A stretch of DNA of 64,000 nucleotides from Parazoarcus communis (lineage in GTDB: Bacteria; Pseudomonadota; Gammaproteobacteria; Burkholderiales; Rhodocyclaceae). Made by a program: the position numbers and the translations under genes. Positions 50,495-58,751 of this stretch are shown one piece after another (the first letter of the stretch is position 1; each line of letters begins with the position of its first letter). The DNA lies in NCBI RefSeq assembly GCF_003111645.1, contig NZ_CP022187.1:3162001-3226000 (forward strand). The letters are read 5' to 3'. The notes under the pieces are model-generated. The model was not told the origin of the DNA. It saw nothing but the letters and a program-made list of their open reading frames with translations, and made no database searches.

Positions 50495-51802
50495 TTAGTT
50501 ACACTGCGCACCGGGGAAGCCGGCCTTGATCCAGTCGGCCGCAGTGGTGCCGTCCGGCGGGGTCACGCATTCGCCGCTGTAGGATTTCACGTTGGCAATC
50601 GTGGCCTTGTCCGACTTTGCATCGAACTTGTATTCGCCGTAGGCAATGCCCTGCAGCGCCTGATGACCGTTGGCACGCGCCATGCGCACGGTGCCCGATA
50701 CGGACTCGAAGGTCAGACCCTTGAAGCTGCGGGCCACTTCTTCCTTGGCCGGAATGACGCCGGGCTTGCCCGCTGCCTTTTCCACAGCTGCTTTCAGACC
50801 CAGGATGGCCTGTGCCATCTTGAATGCAGGATAGGTCGGGTCCATTTCCGCGCTGCTGCGATAGGCGGTGCGGAACCAGGTGCTCAGCGTGTTTTCCGGC
50901 GCGAAGGCACCGAAAGGACCACGCGCACCGATCACCAGGCCATTGGGCGCCTGGCCCTTGAAACGGTCGAGTGCGGATTCGCCACAGGTCAGGACGGCCG
51001 TACGCTTGTCGAACAGGCCGCGGGCGTTGCCCTGGAGCACGAAGGCTTCCATGTCGCCGCCCCAGAAGCTGCTGTGGATCACGTCGGGCTTGCTGACGCT
51101 GAGCGCGGAAATCTCGGCACCGTACTGGCCCTGGAAGAGCTTGGGCAACTGCTCGGTGGTGACCTTGACGCCGGGCTTGAGCTGCTTGATGGCAGCCGAG
51201 AAGTCGCCCCAGGAGTCGTGGCCCCAGGCGTAGTTCTGCTGGATGCTGGCCACGGACTCGAGCTTGCGCCCGGTATCGATGAGATAGCGCGCGGCGCCGA
51301 TGTTGTCGATGGCGGCATCGAGGCCGGTACGGAAAACATAGGTGGGTGCCTTGTTCTCCTCGAACAGGCGCGAGGTGCCACAGTCGAACAGTACCGTCGT
51401 GAGCTTCAGCTCTTCCGCCACAGGCGCGATGGCCAGGCAGTCGCCGGACGAGATATAGCCGATGACGGCATCAACCTTGTGACGCTCGGCCAGGTTGCGG
51501 AACTCTTCCACCTGTTTGCTTGCACCACCATTCTCGTCGACGATGACGGTTTCGATCTCGAGACCATTGATGCCCTTGAGTCCGTAGGGCGCCGGCACCT
51601 TGCCTTCATTGAGGGCATCGATCACGAGCTTGGCGCCGTTGAGCGACGGTACGCCAAACGGGCCAGCCGCTGCGCCGGACAGGAAGGTCACGATACCCAC
51701 GCGGAATTTTCCGTTTTCCGCTGCGGTGACCGGGGCCGAAAAACCGATGGCCGCGGCAAGTGCGAGGGCGGTGGGTGCGAGATACGATCTTGTTCTTTTC
51801 AT
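50495..51802 (-). CDS. ABC transporter substrate-binding protein (LivK-like), second of two
   Basis: 435 residues, signal peptide ending 'APVTAAENGKF', then a type I periplasmic binding fold ('RVGIVTFLSGAAAGPFGVPS', 'DAVIGYISSGDCLAIAPVAE'). ATG 51802 follows AAAGGAGG. It lies directly before livH and is the likely main ligand-delivery protein of LivHMGF. Confidence 0.9.
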   Translation of the reverse strand: MKRTRSYLAPTALALAAAIGFSAPVTAAENGKFRVGIVTFLSGAAAGPFGVPSLNGAKLVIDALNEGKVPAPYGLKGINGLEIETVIVDENGGASKQVEEFRNLAERHKVDAVIGYISSGDCLAIAPVAEELKLTTVLFDCGTSRLFEENKAPTYVFRTGLDAAIDNIGAARYLIDTGRKLESVASIQQNYAWGHDSWGDFSAAIKQLKPGVKVTTEQLPKLFQGQYGAEISALSVSKPDVIHSSFWGGDMEAFVLQGNARGLFDKRTAVLTCGESALDRFKGQAPNGLVIGARGPFGAFAPENTLSTWFRTAYRSSAEMDPTYPAFKMAQAILGLKAAVEKAAGKPGVIPAKEEVARSFKGLTFESVSGTVRMARANGHQALQGIAYGEYKFDAKSDKATIANVKSYSGECVTPPDGTTAADWIKAGFPGAQCN

Positions 51803-51833
51803 CTGGTGTTGCCTCCTTTGGTAAAGCTTTGTT

Positions 51834-53156
51834 CTACGGAAAGTAATCCGCCGTTCCTGCCGCTCGTGAGCGACGTTCGCGGACAAGGGCGGGCGGCGGT
51901 GAAAGGTCTTCCGCCCGATATACGGTCCAGTTGCCGACCATGACCCGTGCGGGCGGGAAGCGGTCGTCCGGCACGACTTCGCCGACGGCCTGCATCTGCA
52001 CGATCTGGTGGGTGTCCGGGTCGATATATGAAGTGAAACCGTCGGGATCTTCGGGTAGCTGCAGGTGCAGCCCCTCCAGCGCGGCCACGATGGCGTCCGT
52101 GTCCGTCGCGCTGCCGGCTTTTCTGATCGCTGCAGCGATCATCATGATTCCGCTGTATGCGCCTTCGGCTGCATAGGTCGGGAAGCGGCCTTCGGCCTTG
52201 TGGAAATCGTTTACAAAACGGCGGTTGCGTTCGGTCTCGGGCCAGTTGTTGTGATGGCGGGCGGAGACGATCAGGCCTTTTGGCGGTTTGTCGCCGAGGG
52301 CGACCATGACCTCGTAATTGGCGCCGGTATCGAAGTTCGCCAGTCGCGTGCGGTCAAAGAAGTCGGTGCTTGCCGCCTGCTTCATGAAGGCGATGAAATC
52401 TCCGCCCCACAGCGCGGTGACGACGATCTCGGGTTCGGCCTTTTGCAGCGCGTCGATATAGGGGGAGTAGTCCGGCTCGTAGAGCTTGGGCCAGAACATG
52501 CCGACCAGGTCGAACTTGACCCCGAGCCGCTCGAAGTTGCTGCGCAGGTCGATCCAGGAGACGTGACCGTAGTCGTAGTCGGGGGCAATGAACGCGAGGC
52601 GCTTCCAGCCGGTCTTGCGCTGCAGTTCTGCAAGGTAGCGGGCACCGGCCGCCATCGAGGTGTAGGAGTCGTTCGACACCCGGAAGTAGTACTTGTGAAA
52701 GGCTTCGATGGTGAGGCGCGATGACGCGTGGTCGGTGCCGACCATGATCACCCGGTTGCGCTGGGCGGTCTGGCTCACCGCATGCGCTACACCTGAGCTG
52801 ACCATGCCACACAGAAAGCGGGCGCCATCGCGGTGGATGAAATCCTCCGCAATTCGCACCGCATAGGAGGCTTTCGAGCGGGTGTCGTCGATCAGCACCC
52901 GCAACGTCGGTGCAGGGGTGCCATCGCGGGCAAGGTCGGCAAGTGCCAGCTTCATCCCGGCAATGCTGTCGCGACCGTAGATCGCAGCGCGACCGGTCAT
53001 CGGGAACATGCAGCCTATCGTGGCGTCTGCCTTGCCGGCAGGCGCACCAAGCTCCACTCGAGCCCATGAGGTCAACGGCTCGACCGCGGCACAAAGTACC
53101 AGCAGTGAACATGCTGCCCGGGCTGCAAAACGGCGCCCTGTATGGAACTGGGTCAC
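51834..53156 (-). CDS. ABC transporter substrate-binding protein (LivK-like), first of two
   Basis: 440 residues beginning at GTG 53156, which has AGGAG 8 nt upstream; ATG 53195 would lie ~14 nt after the predicted transcript start and lacks a ribosome site. Signal peptide (~9-33), then a type I periplasmic binding fold with 'ATIGCMFPMTGRAAIYGRDS' and 'MVGTDHASSRLTIEAFHKYY'. Sequence is only distantly like its neighbour at 50495-51802. First gene after the sigma-54 promoter, so it could bind a second ligand or serve signalling by the adjacent kinase. Confidence 0.88.
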   Translation of the reverse strand: MTQFHTGRRFAARAACSLLVLCAAVEPLTSWARVELGAPAGKADATIGCMFPMTGRAAIYGRDSIAGMKLALADLARDGTPAPTLRVLIDDTRSKASYAVRIAEDFIHRDGARFLCGMVSSGVAHAVSQTAQRNRVIMVGTDHASSRLTIEAFHKYYFRVSNDSYTSMAAGARYLAELQRKTGWKRLAFIAPDYDYGHVSWIDLRSNFERLGVKFDLVGMFWPKLYEPDYSPYIDALQKAEPEIVVTALWGGDFIAFMKQAASTDFFDRTRLANFDTGANYEVMVALGDKPPKGLIVSARHHNNWPETERNRRFVNDFHKAEGRFPTYAAEGAYSGIMMIAAAIRKAGSATDTDAIVAALEGLHLQLPEDPDGFTSYIDPDTHQIVQMQAVGEVVPDDRFPPARVMVGNWTVYRAEDLSPPPALVRERRSRAAGTADYFP

Positions 53157-53218
53157 GACGGTGTCTCCTCTCGATGTCGTTTCGGATGCATGCATCCTTA
53201 CGACTTTGGTTCAATAAC

Positions 53219-53234
53219 AGCAAAGCCCATGCCA
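53219..53234 (-). promoter_or_regulatory. Sigma-54 (-24/-12) promoter of the catabolic island
   Basis: Read on the minus strand: TGGCATGGGCTTTGCT. It matches the RpoN consensus TGGCAYG-N4-TTGCW at every defined position, with GG and GC at the required spacing. It precedes the first binding-protein start (GTG 53156) by ~65 bp and lies ~85-160 bp downstream of two palindromes, next to a gene for an NtrC-type activator. Confidence 0.85.
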
Positions 53235-53330
53235 GCCCGGCGATTTGATCGCCAGGGGGCATGGATGCTGGGTTTCAGGGGGTTTTGATCGAGTTGATGC
53301 GAACTCGAAGCGCGCATGTGAGCGCTTTAT

Positions 53331-53345
53331 GAGCGGATTCCGCTC
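53331..53345. promoter_or_regulatory. Upstream activating site 1 (palindrome)
   Basis: GAGCGGATTCCGCTC, a perfect 7-bp inverted repeat around one base. It is ~100 bp upstream of the sigma-54 promoter. Confidence 0.7.
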
Positions 53346-53362
53346 GCCGTGCGCGCGTGTCT

Positions 53363-53377
53363 GAGCGGATTGCGCTC
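53363..53377. promoter_or_regulatory. Upstream activating site 2 (palindrome)
   Basis: GAGCGGATTGCGCTC, the same palindrome with one changed base, 32 bp (three helical turns) from site 1. Just past the stop of the NtrC-type regulator gene. Confidence 0.7.
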
Positions 53378-53379
53378 GC

Positions 53380-54747
53380 TTACAGGCCGAGCCGCTGCAG
53401 TCGTCGTTTCAGCGCATGGCGCGAGATGCCGAGAATGTCTGCAGCGCGGCCTTTCTGACCGCCGGCTTCACTGAGCGCCGCTTCCACAAACTGACGCTCG
53501 GCTTGTGCCAGCTGGCCGGTGATGGGTCCCACAGACGCCGGTTTTTCCCTTTCCGCAGGTGTGTCCGCGTCCGGACTCGCCGTGCCGACAGTCATCTCCT
53601 TTGGCAGGTCGGCAGGCACTATGCTGCGTCCGGGCGTCAGGATGGTGAGCCGCTCGATGGTGTTCTTCAGTTCGCGAACATTGCCCGGCCATGGATAGCG
53701 CAGGAAGATCTCCCGCACCTCGTCTGACAGCCGGATCGGTGTGCTGCCTTCCTCGCGCGCATAGCGCTGGCAAAAGTGGGTTGCCAGTTCGATGATGTCG
53801 TCGCCCCGATCACGCAGGGGCGGTATCCGGAGCTGGATGACGTTGAGCCGGTAATACAGATCTTCGCGGAACCGGCCCCGGCTCACTTCTTCGGCCAGGT
53901 CGCGGTTGGTCGCAGCCACCACCCGCACATCCGTATTCAGTGCCCTTCCGGAGCCAATGGGGCGGTAGCTTCCGTCCTCGAGAAAATGGAGGAACTTCGC
54001 CTGCAATGCGAGCGGGAGTTCACCGATCTCGTCGAGGAACAGCGTTCCGTTGCCGGCCAGGGTGACGAGTCCGGTGCGTTTCTGATGTGCTCCCGTGTAG
54101 GCACCCTTCTCCGCACCGAACAGCTCGGCCTCGATCAGTTGCTCCGGCAGCGAAGCGCAGTTCACCTCGATGAAGGGACCGTCGGCGCGCTGGCTGCATG
54201 CGTGAATGGCGCGTGCAACCAGTGCCTTGCCGGTGCCGGACTCGCCCAGCAACAGCACGCGGGCAGAACTGCTGGTGGCGACGCGGCGCACGATCTGACC
54301 GAGCTCGCGCATCGCGGGACTGTCGCCGATGAGTGATCCCGACCCGAGTGCGGCCTCGCGGTGGAAGCTGAGTTCGCTGCGCATGCGCTTCTTGTCGAGC
54401 ACCGTTTCGATTACGTGGAACAGGTCATCAAGCTCGAAGGGCTTGCTCAGGTAGTCGGCAGCGCCAAGCTTCACCGCCTGAACCGCGGCGCGGGTATCGC
54501 CGTGCGCAGAAATCATGATTACCGGCAAATCCGGTTGGCGCTCGCGCAAACGCTCAAGCACCTCCATGCCTGAAAGATCCGGCAGGCGCAGGTCGAGCAG
54601 CACGACATCAGGTGCGATCCGGGCTGTGGCCTCCAGTCCTTCGACACCGTTGTGTGCGCTGTGCGGAGTGTATCCCGCTTCCTTCAGCGCAAAACTCAGC
54701 GAACGTACCAAGGCGGCTTCGTCGTCGATGATCAGTACTGCACTCAA
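53380..54747 (-). CDS. NtrC-family sigma-54-dependent response regulator
   Basis: 455 residues: receiver domain with phospho-acceptor Asp52 ('PDVVLLDLRLPD'), AAA+ domain with Walker A 'GESGTGKALVARAIH', sigma-54 contact loop 'GAYTGA' (Tyr replaces the usual Phe, a known variant) and Walker B 'GTLFLDEIGEL', and a C-terminal Fis-type helix-turn-helix ('GRAADILGISRHALKRRLQR'). It is coupled by a 4-nt overlap to the kinase gene upstream. Its targets are very likely the palindromes and sigma-54 promoter just downstream. Confidence 0.95.
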   Translation of the reverse strand: MSAVLIIDDEAALVRSLSFALKEAGYTPHSAHNGVEGLEATARIAPDVVLLDLRLPDLSGMEVLERLRERQPDLPVIMISAHGDTRAAVQAVKLGAADYLSKPFELDDLFHVIETVLDKKRMRSELSFHREAALGSGSLIGDSPAMRELGQIVRRVATSSSARVLLLGESGTGKALVARAIHACSQRADGPFIEVNCASLPEQLIEAELFGAEKGAYTGAHQKRTGLVTLAGNGTLFLDEIGELPLALQAKFLHFLEDGSYRPIGSGRALNTDVRVVAATNRDLAEEVSRGRFREDLYYRLNVIQLRIPPLRDRGDDIIELATHFCQRYAREEGSTPIRLSDEVREIFLRYPWPGNVRELKNTIERLTILTPGRSIVPADLPKEMTVGTASPDADTPAEREKPASVGPITGQLAQAERQFVEAALSEAGGQKGRAADILGISRHALKRRLQRLGL

Positions 54748-56429
54748 AGCGTGTCCCCTTGTGTTGGCAGGGTGAGCCTTACCATTGTTCCTTCTCCCAA
54801 GGTGCTGAAGAACTCGAGCCGGCCCCCCTGCAATTCGGCAAGCTGCCGCGCAATGCTCAGGCCGAGGCCCGAGCCTTTGGGTTTGGTGGTGAAGAACGGG
54901 TCGGCCATTCGGGCGAGAACGGCCTCGTCCACGCCGGTGCCGGTGTCGCGTACTTCGATCGCGGCTTCGGACGGACCGGTGCGTGCGACCTGAAGCCTGA
55001 CCGAACCGCCCGCCGGTGTTGCCTGAACCGCATTCAGGATCAGGTTGACGAGAATCTGGATCACCTGGTCTTCGTCGGCATGAAAAGTGACATGATCCTG
55101 ATCTTCGGCCACCTCCAGATCAATGCTGGCCTGAAGGCTCGAAGGGTTCATCAGGGCATACAGACGGGTGAGCAGGGCGCGGGCGGAAACGGCCTGCAAA
55201 TCGGGCGGGCGCGGACGCCCAAATTCAAGCAGATCGCTCATGACACGGTTCAGGCGGTCGATCTCGCGACCGACGTCCTCCAGGAGCTCGAGGCGCTCGT
55301 TGTTCTTTTCGCTTCGGGCCAGCGCCTGTACGGTTGTCTTGATCGTCGCCAGCGGGTTGCGGATCTCGTGTGCGACGCCGGTGGCGAATTCGCCGAGAAC
55401 CGCGAGGCGTTCGACCCGGACCGTGCGTTCGAACATCTCCTGCAACTTGCTTGCCATGCTGTTGAAGCTGGTCGCAACCAGGCTGATCTCGTCATCGCCC
55501 AGCACCCTGATGCGGTAATTCAGGTCCCCCGTCGATACGGCTTCCGCACCTGCAGTGAGGGGTTCGACCCTTCGCCGCAGGCCCTTGGCCAGACGCGCGA
55601 ACAGCACGATGATGACAAGGAGGGCGGTGATGCTGGCGAAGTAGAGTCCGTGGCGTGCGGTCTTGAAGGGTTTGATCAGCTGGTCGGGATCGACGACCAG
55701 CATCGGTTGCCAGCCTGGCAACACCTCGGGGCCCGCAACCATCTGGCGACTGGGGGTGACGGGTTGGCCCACGACGTTGAAGATGCCCGCCGGGGTCTTC
55801 AGCACCGGTTGCAGGATGCCGGCAAGTGAGGCGCCGCCGAGCAACTCCGTTACCGATGCGAGGCGCACATGCAAGGCGATGCTGCCCGCATGGTCACCAT
55901 TGTTGAGGTTACGCAGCGACTGTCGCATCAGGAACCAGCCGGAGGCACCATCTGCCGGTACGACGGGCCCGATTACATCCACACCCGATGCAGGTGTGAC
56001 CGGCAGGGTGGCCACATCGAAGGCAAGATCGCTCCAGTAGGGGGCGCCTGAAGCGGCCTGGCCAGCGATGATTCTGCTGAGCTGTCCGGATGCACCGAAC
56101 ATCAGGATGCCATAGAGGTCCGGGACATCGGCTTCGATGCGCAGCAAGGCGTCGATTTCGGCATCGAGCCCGGTCAGAGGGGCCTGCGCGAGCAGGGGAA
56201 GCGCGGGGTGATTGGACAGGGTTTCGATCTGATAGACGCGAACGTCGAAAAACGAGTTCAGCCGGCTTGCGGTCGATGCCAGCTGAGCCGACAGCCGTTC
56301 GCCGGTGATCTGTTCGAGCAGTGCGCTGGCGTAGCGGTCGTAGAGCGCCGATACGAGCACCATCGGCAACACGGCGCCGAGCAGGGACACCAGAAAATAC
56401 TTCCGGACCAGACTGTTCCGGATCCTCAT
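54744..56429 (-). CDS. Membrane sensor histidine kinase, partner of the NtrC-type regulator
   Basis: 561 residues: transmembrane helix 1 (~10-28), ~245-residue periplasmic domain of Cache type, transmembrane helix 2 (~275-295), HAMP, HisKA with 'GVAHEIRNPLATIKTTV' (His ~353) and HATPase_c with 'NLILNAVQATPAGGSV', 'DTGTGVDEAV' and 'GSGLGLSIARQLAEL'. Architecture as in DctB/NtrY-type sensors. The periplasmic domain presumably senses the substrate of the island. Confidence 0.93.
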   Translation of the reverse strand: MRIRNSLVRKYFLVSLLGAVLPMVLVSALYDRYASALLEQITGERLSAQLASTASRLNSFFDVRVYQIETLSNHPALPLLAQAPLTGLDAEIDALLRIEADVPDLYGILMFGASGQLSRIIAGQAASGAPYWSDLAFDVATLPVTPASGVDVIGPVVPADGASGWFLMRQSLRNLNNGDHAGSIALHVRLASVTELLGGASLAGILQPVLKTPAGIFNVVGQPVTPSRQMVAGPEVLPGWQPMLVVDPDQLIKPFKTARHGLYFASITALLVIIVLFARLAKGLRRRVEPLTAGAEAVSTGDLNYRIRVLGDDEISLVATSFNSMASKLQEMFERTVRVERLAVLGEFATGVAHEIRNPLATIKTTVQALARSEKNNERLELLEDVGREIDRLNRVMSDLLEFGRPRPPDLQAVSARALLTRLYALMNPSSLQASIDLEVAEDQDHVTFHADEDQVIQILVNLILNAVQATPAGGSVRLQVARTGPSEAAIEVRDTGTGVDEAVLARMADPFFTTKPKGSGLGLSIARQLAELQGGRLEFFSTLGEGTMVRLTLPTQGDTL

Positions 56430-56433
56430 GCGC

Positions 56434-56952
56434 TCATTCCGGCGCCCGCAGGATCAGCGTATCCCCGCGCTGCACGAACTCGAGGTGCTTGAGCACGCTC
56501 ATGCCGAGCAGGATCTGGTCGTCGCGCATTCCCGGGTTGAGATCGCCACGGATCTGGCGGGCCACGAAGGGGCCGAGCGCGAGTTCGTCGATGAGGGTCA
56601 TGCGCACGGTGACGTTGCCGTTGGCCGTGATCACCTGTGCCGGTGCGCCGGCCTGCAGCCCGAGAACGGGGCCGAGATGGGCGGGGATGGAAACCTGGGT
56701 TGCGCCGGTGTCGAGCAGGAAGCTGACCGGCTGGCCGTTGATGGTGCCGGGGGCGACGTAATGCCCCATGCGGTTGCGCTGGAGCACCAGTTCGCGGCTA
56801 CCCGGCGCAACTTCCAGGTAGCGGTTGGGGTTGAGCCTGCGATCGACCTGATCGGCAAAGAACAGCCACAGTACGCCGAGCAGCGCCAGCGCCGACAGCC
56901 ACGACATGATGCGACCGAGTCTGCGGGTGCTGTGCTGCCCGGGCGTGTTCAT
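56434..56952 (-). CDS. Retropepsin-like aspartic protease, membrane-anchored (TIGR02281-type)
   Basis: 172 residues: one N-terminal transmembrane helix (~14-32), then a single retropepsin-like domain with the active-site motif 'FLLDTGATQVSIP' and a later hydrophobic 'DDQILLGMSVLKHLEFV' that completes the fold. As a half-pepsin it should act as a homodimer in the periplasm. Substrate unknown. Only 4 nt separate its stop from the kinase start, so they may share a transcript. Confidence 0.85.
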   Translation of the reverse strand: MNTPGQHSTRRLGRIMSWLSALALLGVLWLFFADQVDRRLNPNRYLEVAPGSRELVLQRNRMGHYVAPGTINGQPVSFLLDTGATQVSIPAHLGPVLGLQAGAPAQVITANGNVTVRMTLIDELALGPFVARQIRGDLNPGMRDDQILLGMSVLKHLEFVQRGDTLILRAPE

Positions 56953-56972
56953 CGCTCAGCGTGCAGACCGGT

Positions 56973-58580
56973 TCAGGCGAGGACCTGGCCGTGCTCGCGG
57001 GTGGCATGGAAGCCGACCTTCGGCCACTTTTCCATGGTCACTGCGAGGTTGTAGCGGCTGGTGGCGAGATAGACCATGTTGCCATCCACATCCTTGCCCA
57101 GGCGCAGCGCCTGCTCATACTCGAAATTGCGTCGGGTAAGGTCGTCGGGGAAGGTCAGCCAGCGCGCGGTGTGAATGTCGGCCGACTCGAAAATCGCATC
57201 GACCTTGTATTCATCCTTCAGGCGCTGGGCCACCACCTCGAACTGCAGCTGTCCGACGGCGCCGAGCAGCATCTGCCCGCCTTCCTGTTCGAACACCTGG
57301 ATGGCGCCTTCTTCGCCAAGCTCCTGCAGGCCCTTCTGCAACTGCTTGGACTTGAGCGGATCGCGCAGGCGTGCGGCACGGAACATTTCCGGCGAGAAAT
57401 ACGGAATGCCCTTGAAGCCGAGGATTTCGCCTTCGGTCAGGGTGTCGCCGATCTGCAGCTGGCCGTGGTTGTGAATGCCGATGATGTCGCCGGCCACGCC
57501 ATCGTCCTTGAGCACGCGCTCGTTGGCCATGAAGGTCAGCGCGTTGGCCAGCTTCATGTCACGCCCTGCCCGTACGTGCTTCACCTTCATGCCCGAGCTG
57601 TAGCGCCCGGAGCAGATGCGGAAGAAGGCGATGCGGTCACGGTGCTTCGGGTCCATGTTGGCCTGAATCTTGAACACGAAGCCGGAGAACGGGGCCTCGG
57701 CAGGTTCCACCAGGCGCTTGCCGGCGTCGCGCGGCTGCGGTGGCGGAGCCCAGTCGATCAGTGCCTGCAGGATCTCCTGCACGCCGAAGTTGTTGATACC
57801 CGAGCCGAAGAACACCGGGCTCTGACGCCCGGCAAGGAACTCGTCGAGCTCGAACGGGGGCGAGGCATCGTTGAGCAGTTCGACGTCATCGCGGACCTGC
57901 TTGATTTCCATCGGAAACAGCTCGTCGAGCAGCGGATTGTTGATGTCCTTGATGACTTCGGCATCGCTGCGTTTTTCCTCGCCGGAGGTAAAGCGCAGCA
58001 CGGCATCGTTGAGCAGGTGATAGACGCCGCGGAAGGCCTTGCCCATGCCGATCGGCCAGCTCACCGGTGCGCACTGGATCTTGAGCACTTCTTCGATCTC
58101 GGACAGCAGTTCGAAGGGCTCACGCACCTCGCGGTCCATCTTGTTCACGAAGGTGATGATCGGCGTGTTGCGCAGGCGGCAGACGTCGAGCAGCTTGATG
58201 GTCTGTGCTTCCACACCCTTGGCTGCGTCGATCACCATCACTGCGGCATCGACGGCGGTCAGCACGCGATAGGTGTCTTCGGAGAAGTCTTCGTGACCCG
58301 GCGTGTCGAGCAGGTTGATCGTGTTGCCCTGGTACTCGAACTGCATCACCGAGCTGGTGACCGAGATGCCACGCTGCTTCTCGACTTCCATCCAGTCTGA
58401 GGTGGCATGGCGGGCCGATTTGCGTGCCTTCACCGTGCCGGCGAGCTGAATTGCACCGCCGAACAGCAGCAGCTTTTCGGTCAGCGTGGTCTTGCCGGCG
58501 TCGGGGTGGGAAATGATGGCGAAGGTGCGGCGCTTCTGGACATCGCGCAGCAGTTCGGGCGGGAAAGGGGTATCGGCCAT
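56973..58580 (-). CDS. prfC: Peptide chain release factor 3
   Basis: 535 residues from ATG 58580. Translational GTPase: G1 '[13 protein letters not shown]', switch region '[16 protein letters not shown]', G3 'DTPGHEDF', G4 'VNKMDRE'. '[20 protein letters not shown]' and the C-terminal domains match RF3, which recycles RF1/RF2 after termination. Monocistronic-looking. Confidence 0.95.
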   Translation of the reverse strand: MADTPFPPELLRDVQKRRTFAIISHPDAGKTTLTEKLLLFGGAIQLAGTVKARKSARHATSDWMEVEKQRGISVTSSVMQFEYQGNTINLLDTPGHEDFSEDTYRVLTAVDAAVMVIDAAKGVEAQTIKLLDVCRLRNTPIITFVNKMDREVREPFELLSEIEEVLKIQCAPVSWPIGMGKAFRGVYHLLNDAVLRFTSGEEKRSDAEVIKDINNPLLDELFPMEIKQVRDDVELLNDASPPFELDEFLAGRQSPVFFGSGINNFGVQEILQALIDWAPPPQPRDAGKRLVEPAEAPFSGFVFKIQANMDPKHRDRIAFFRICSGRYSSGMKVKHVRAGRDMKLANALTFMANERVLKDDGVAGDIIGIHNHGQLQIGDTLTEGEILGFKGIPYFSPEMFRAARLRDPLKSKQLQKGLQELGEEGAIQVFEQEGGQMLLGAVGQLQFEVVAQRLKDEYKVDAIFESADIHTARWLTFPDDLTRRNFEYEQALRLGKDVDGNMVYLATSRYNLAVTMEKWPKVGFHATREHGQVLA

Positions 58581-58751
58581 GGGAGATCCGCAAAAAACAA
58601 AGCCGCCGGCCCGATGGGGCGAGGCGGGAACAGGCACGATTCTAACAAGGAACCGGGCCCGATCGTGGCGATCGGCACCGCCCGGATGAAGCGACAGGGC
58701 CTGCAGCGTGGCGGCGTGCTTGCACGCCTGCGGTCACAGGCCCTGTCGTGG

